A stretch of DNA of 64,000 nt, from NCBI GenBank assembly GCA_031216445.1, contig CM062218.1:7089001-7153000 (forward strand). The letters are read 5' to 3'. Made by a program: the position numbers and the translations under genes. The notes below the pieces were generated by a model. It was not told the origin of the DNA. It did no database searches and saw nothing but the letters and a program-made list of their open reading frames with translations. Shown one piece after another: positions 63,746-64,000 of this stretch (positions within the stretch are counted from its first letter, which is position 1; each line of letters opens with the position of its first letter). The DNA comes from Lateolabrax maculatus. Lineage: Eukaryota; Chordata; Actinopteri; Acropomatiformes; Lateolabracidae.

Positions 63746-64000
63746 AAAATAATAATAAAAAATCAAAGCACATCTACTTTATCTCTAAATACCAGCTATA
63801 CTTCAGGGAAATCATGAAATGTGTCACCTTGGGAGCAGAATAAAAGTTTCCCATGCCATTCACTAAGCTGGAGCTCACGCACATGCAATCTTTGCTTTAA
63901 ATAGAAAGAAGTACTGAAAGTGTTCAGCAACAGGTACTGGCATGCCAATGAACCCAGTGACAGTAACACATTGAGCAGATAGCAGTGAAATGGTGTCTGA

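Larger units (their letters stand above)
60548..64000 (+). other. angpt1: angpt1 intron 8, beginning
   Basis: Begins gtaagt. No sequence resembling the final fibrinogen-domain exon was found up to the window end, so the intron exceeds 3.4 kb. It contains repeat copies at 62370, 63388 and 63530. A 10-base T-run lies near 61914. Confidence 0.8.

Noticed and set aside
1..64000. CRISPR array, bacterial operon, phage or toxin system
   Set aside because: Intron-exon structure, repeats and codon context are vertebrate. No regularly spaced direct repeats or prokaryotic gene organisation were seen.

Overview
This window is vertebrate nuclear DNA, almost certainly from a teleost fish and probably a percomorph. 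The evidence is a multi-exon gene with GT-AG introns, AT-rich non-coding DNA full of microsatellites, and several decayed repeats of kinds common in teleost genomes. One protein-coding gene can be supported: angpt1 (angiopoietin-1), a secreted ligand of the endothelial receptor kinase Tie2/Tek, on the + strand. Eight coding exons lie between 16975 and 60547. Their sizes are 438, 156, 122, 233, 128, 102, 167 and 131 bp, and they join in one open frame of 492 codons plus one base. The last exon, which should encode the C-terminal end of the fibrinogen-like domain, is not seen and probably lies beyond position 64000. The gene is therefore 3'-incomplete here.

Layout. 1-16400 is upstream intergenic DNA with no gene I can support. 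It holds a tRNA-like SINE (3336), a MITE with terminal inverted repeats (7176), an L2-like LINE reverse-transcriptase relic (about 7830-8090, minus strand), copies of a dispersed 110-140 bp repeat, and a possible homeodomain-type element (9584). 16400-16974 is the probable promoter and 5' leader, with upstream ATGs. Exon 1 (16975-17412) encodes the signal peptide, a Ser/Gly low-complexity insertion with 16 consecutive serines, and the conserved N-terminal clustering segment. Intron 1 is 18.3 kb. Exons 2-4 (35724-38174) encode the coiled coil. Exons 5-8 (44118-60547) encode the linker and most of the fibrinogen-like domain. Intron 7 is 11 kb and holds a second LINE reverse-transcriptase relic, a large imperfect palindrome and a TTAA-flanked MITE. 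60548-64000 is the start of intron 8.

How the parts work. The secreted protein would multimerise through the N-terminal cysteines and coiled coil, and present fibrinogen-like domains to Tie2 on endothelium. The most distinctive points are the long serine tract encoded by a pure (AGC)11 repeat, the upstream ORFs in the leader, and a very strong G-quadruplex motif plus a (GT)20 tract just downstream of exon 5, whose donor is the weakest in the gene. I found no evidence of an unknown multi-gene system. Most short ORFs in the window look like chance frames or fall in repeats.
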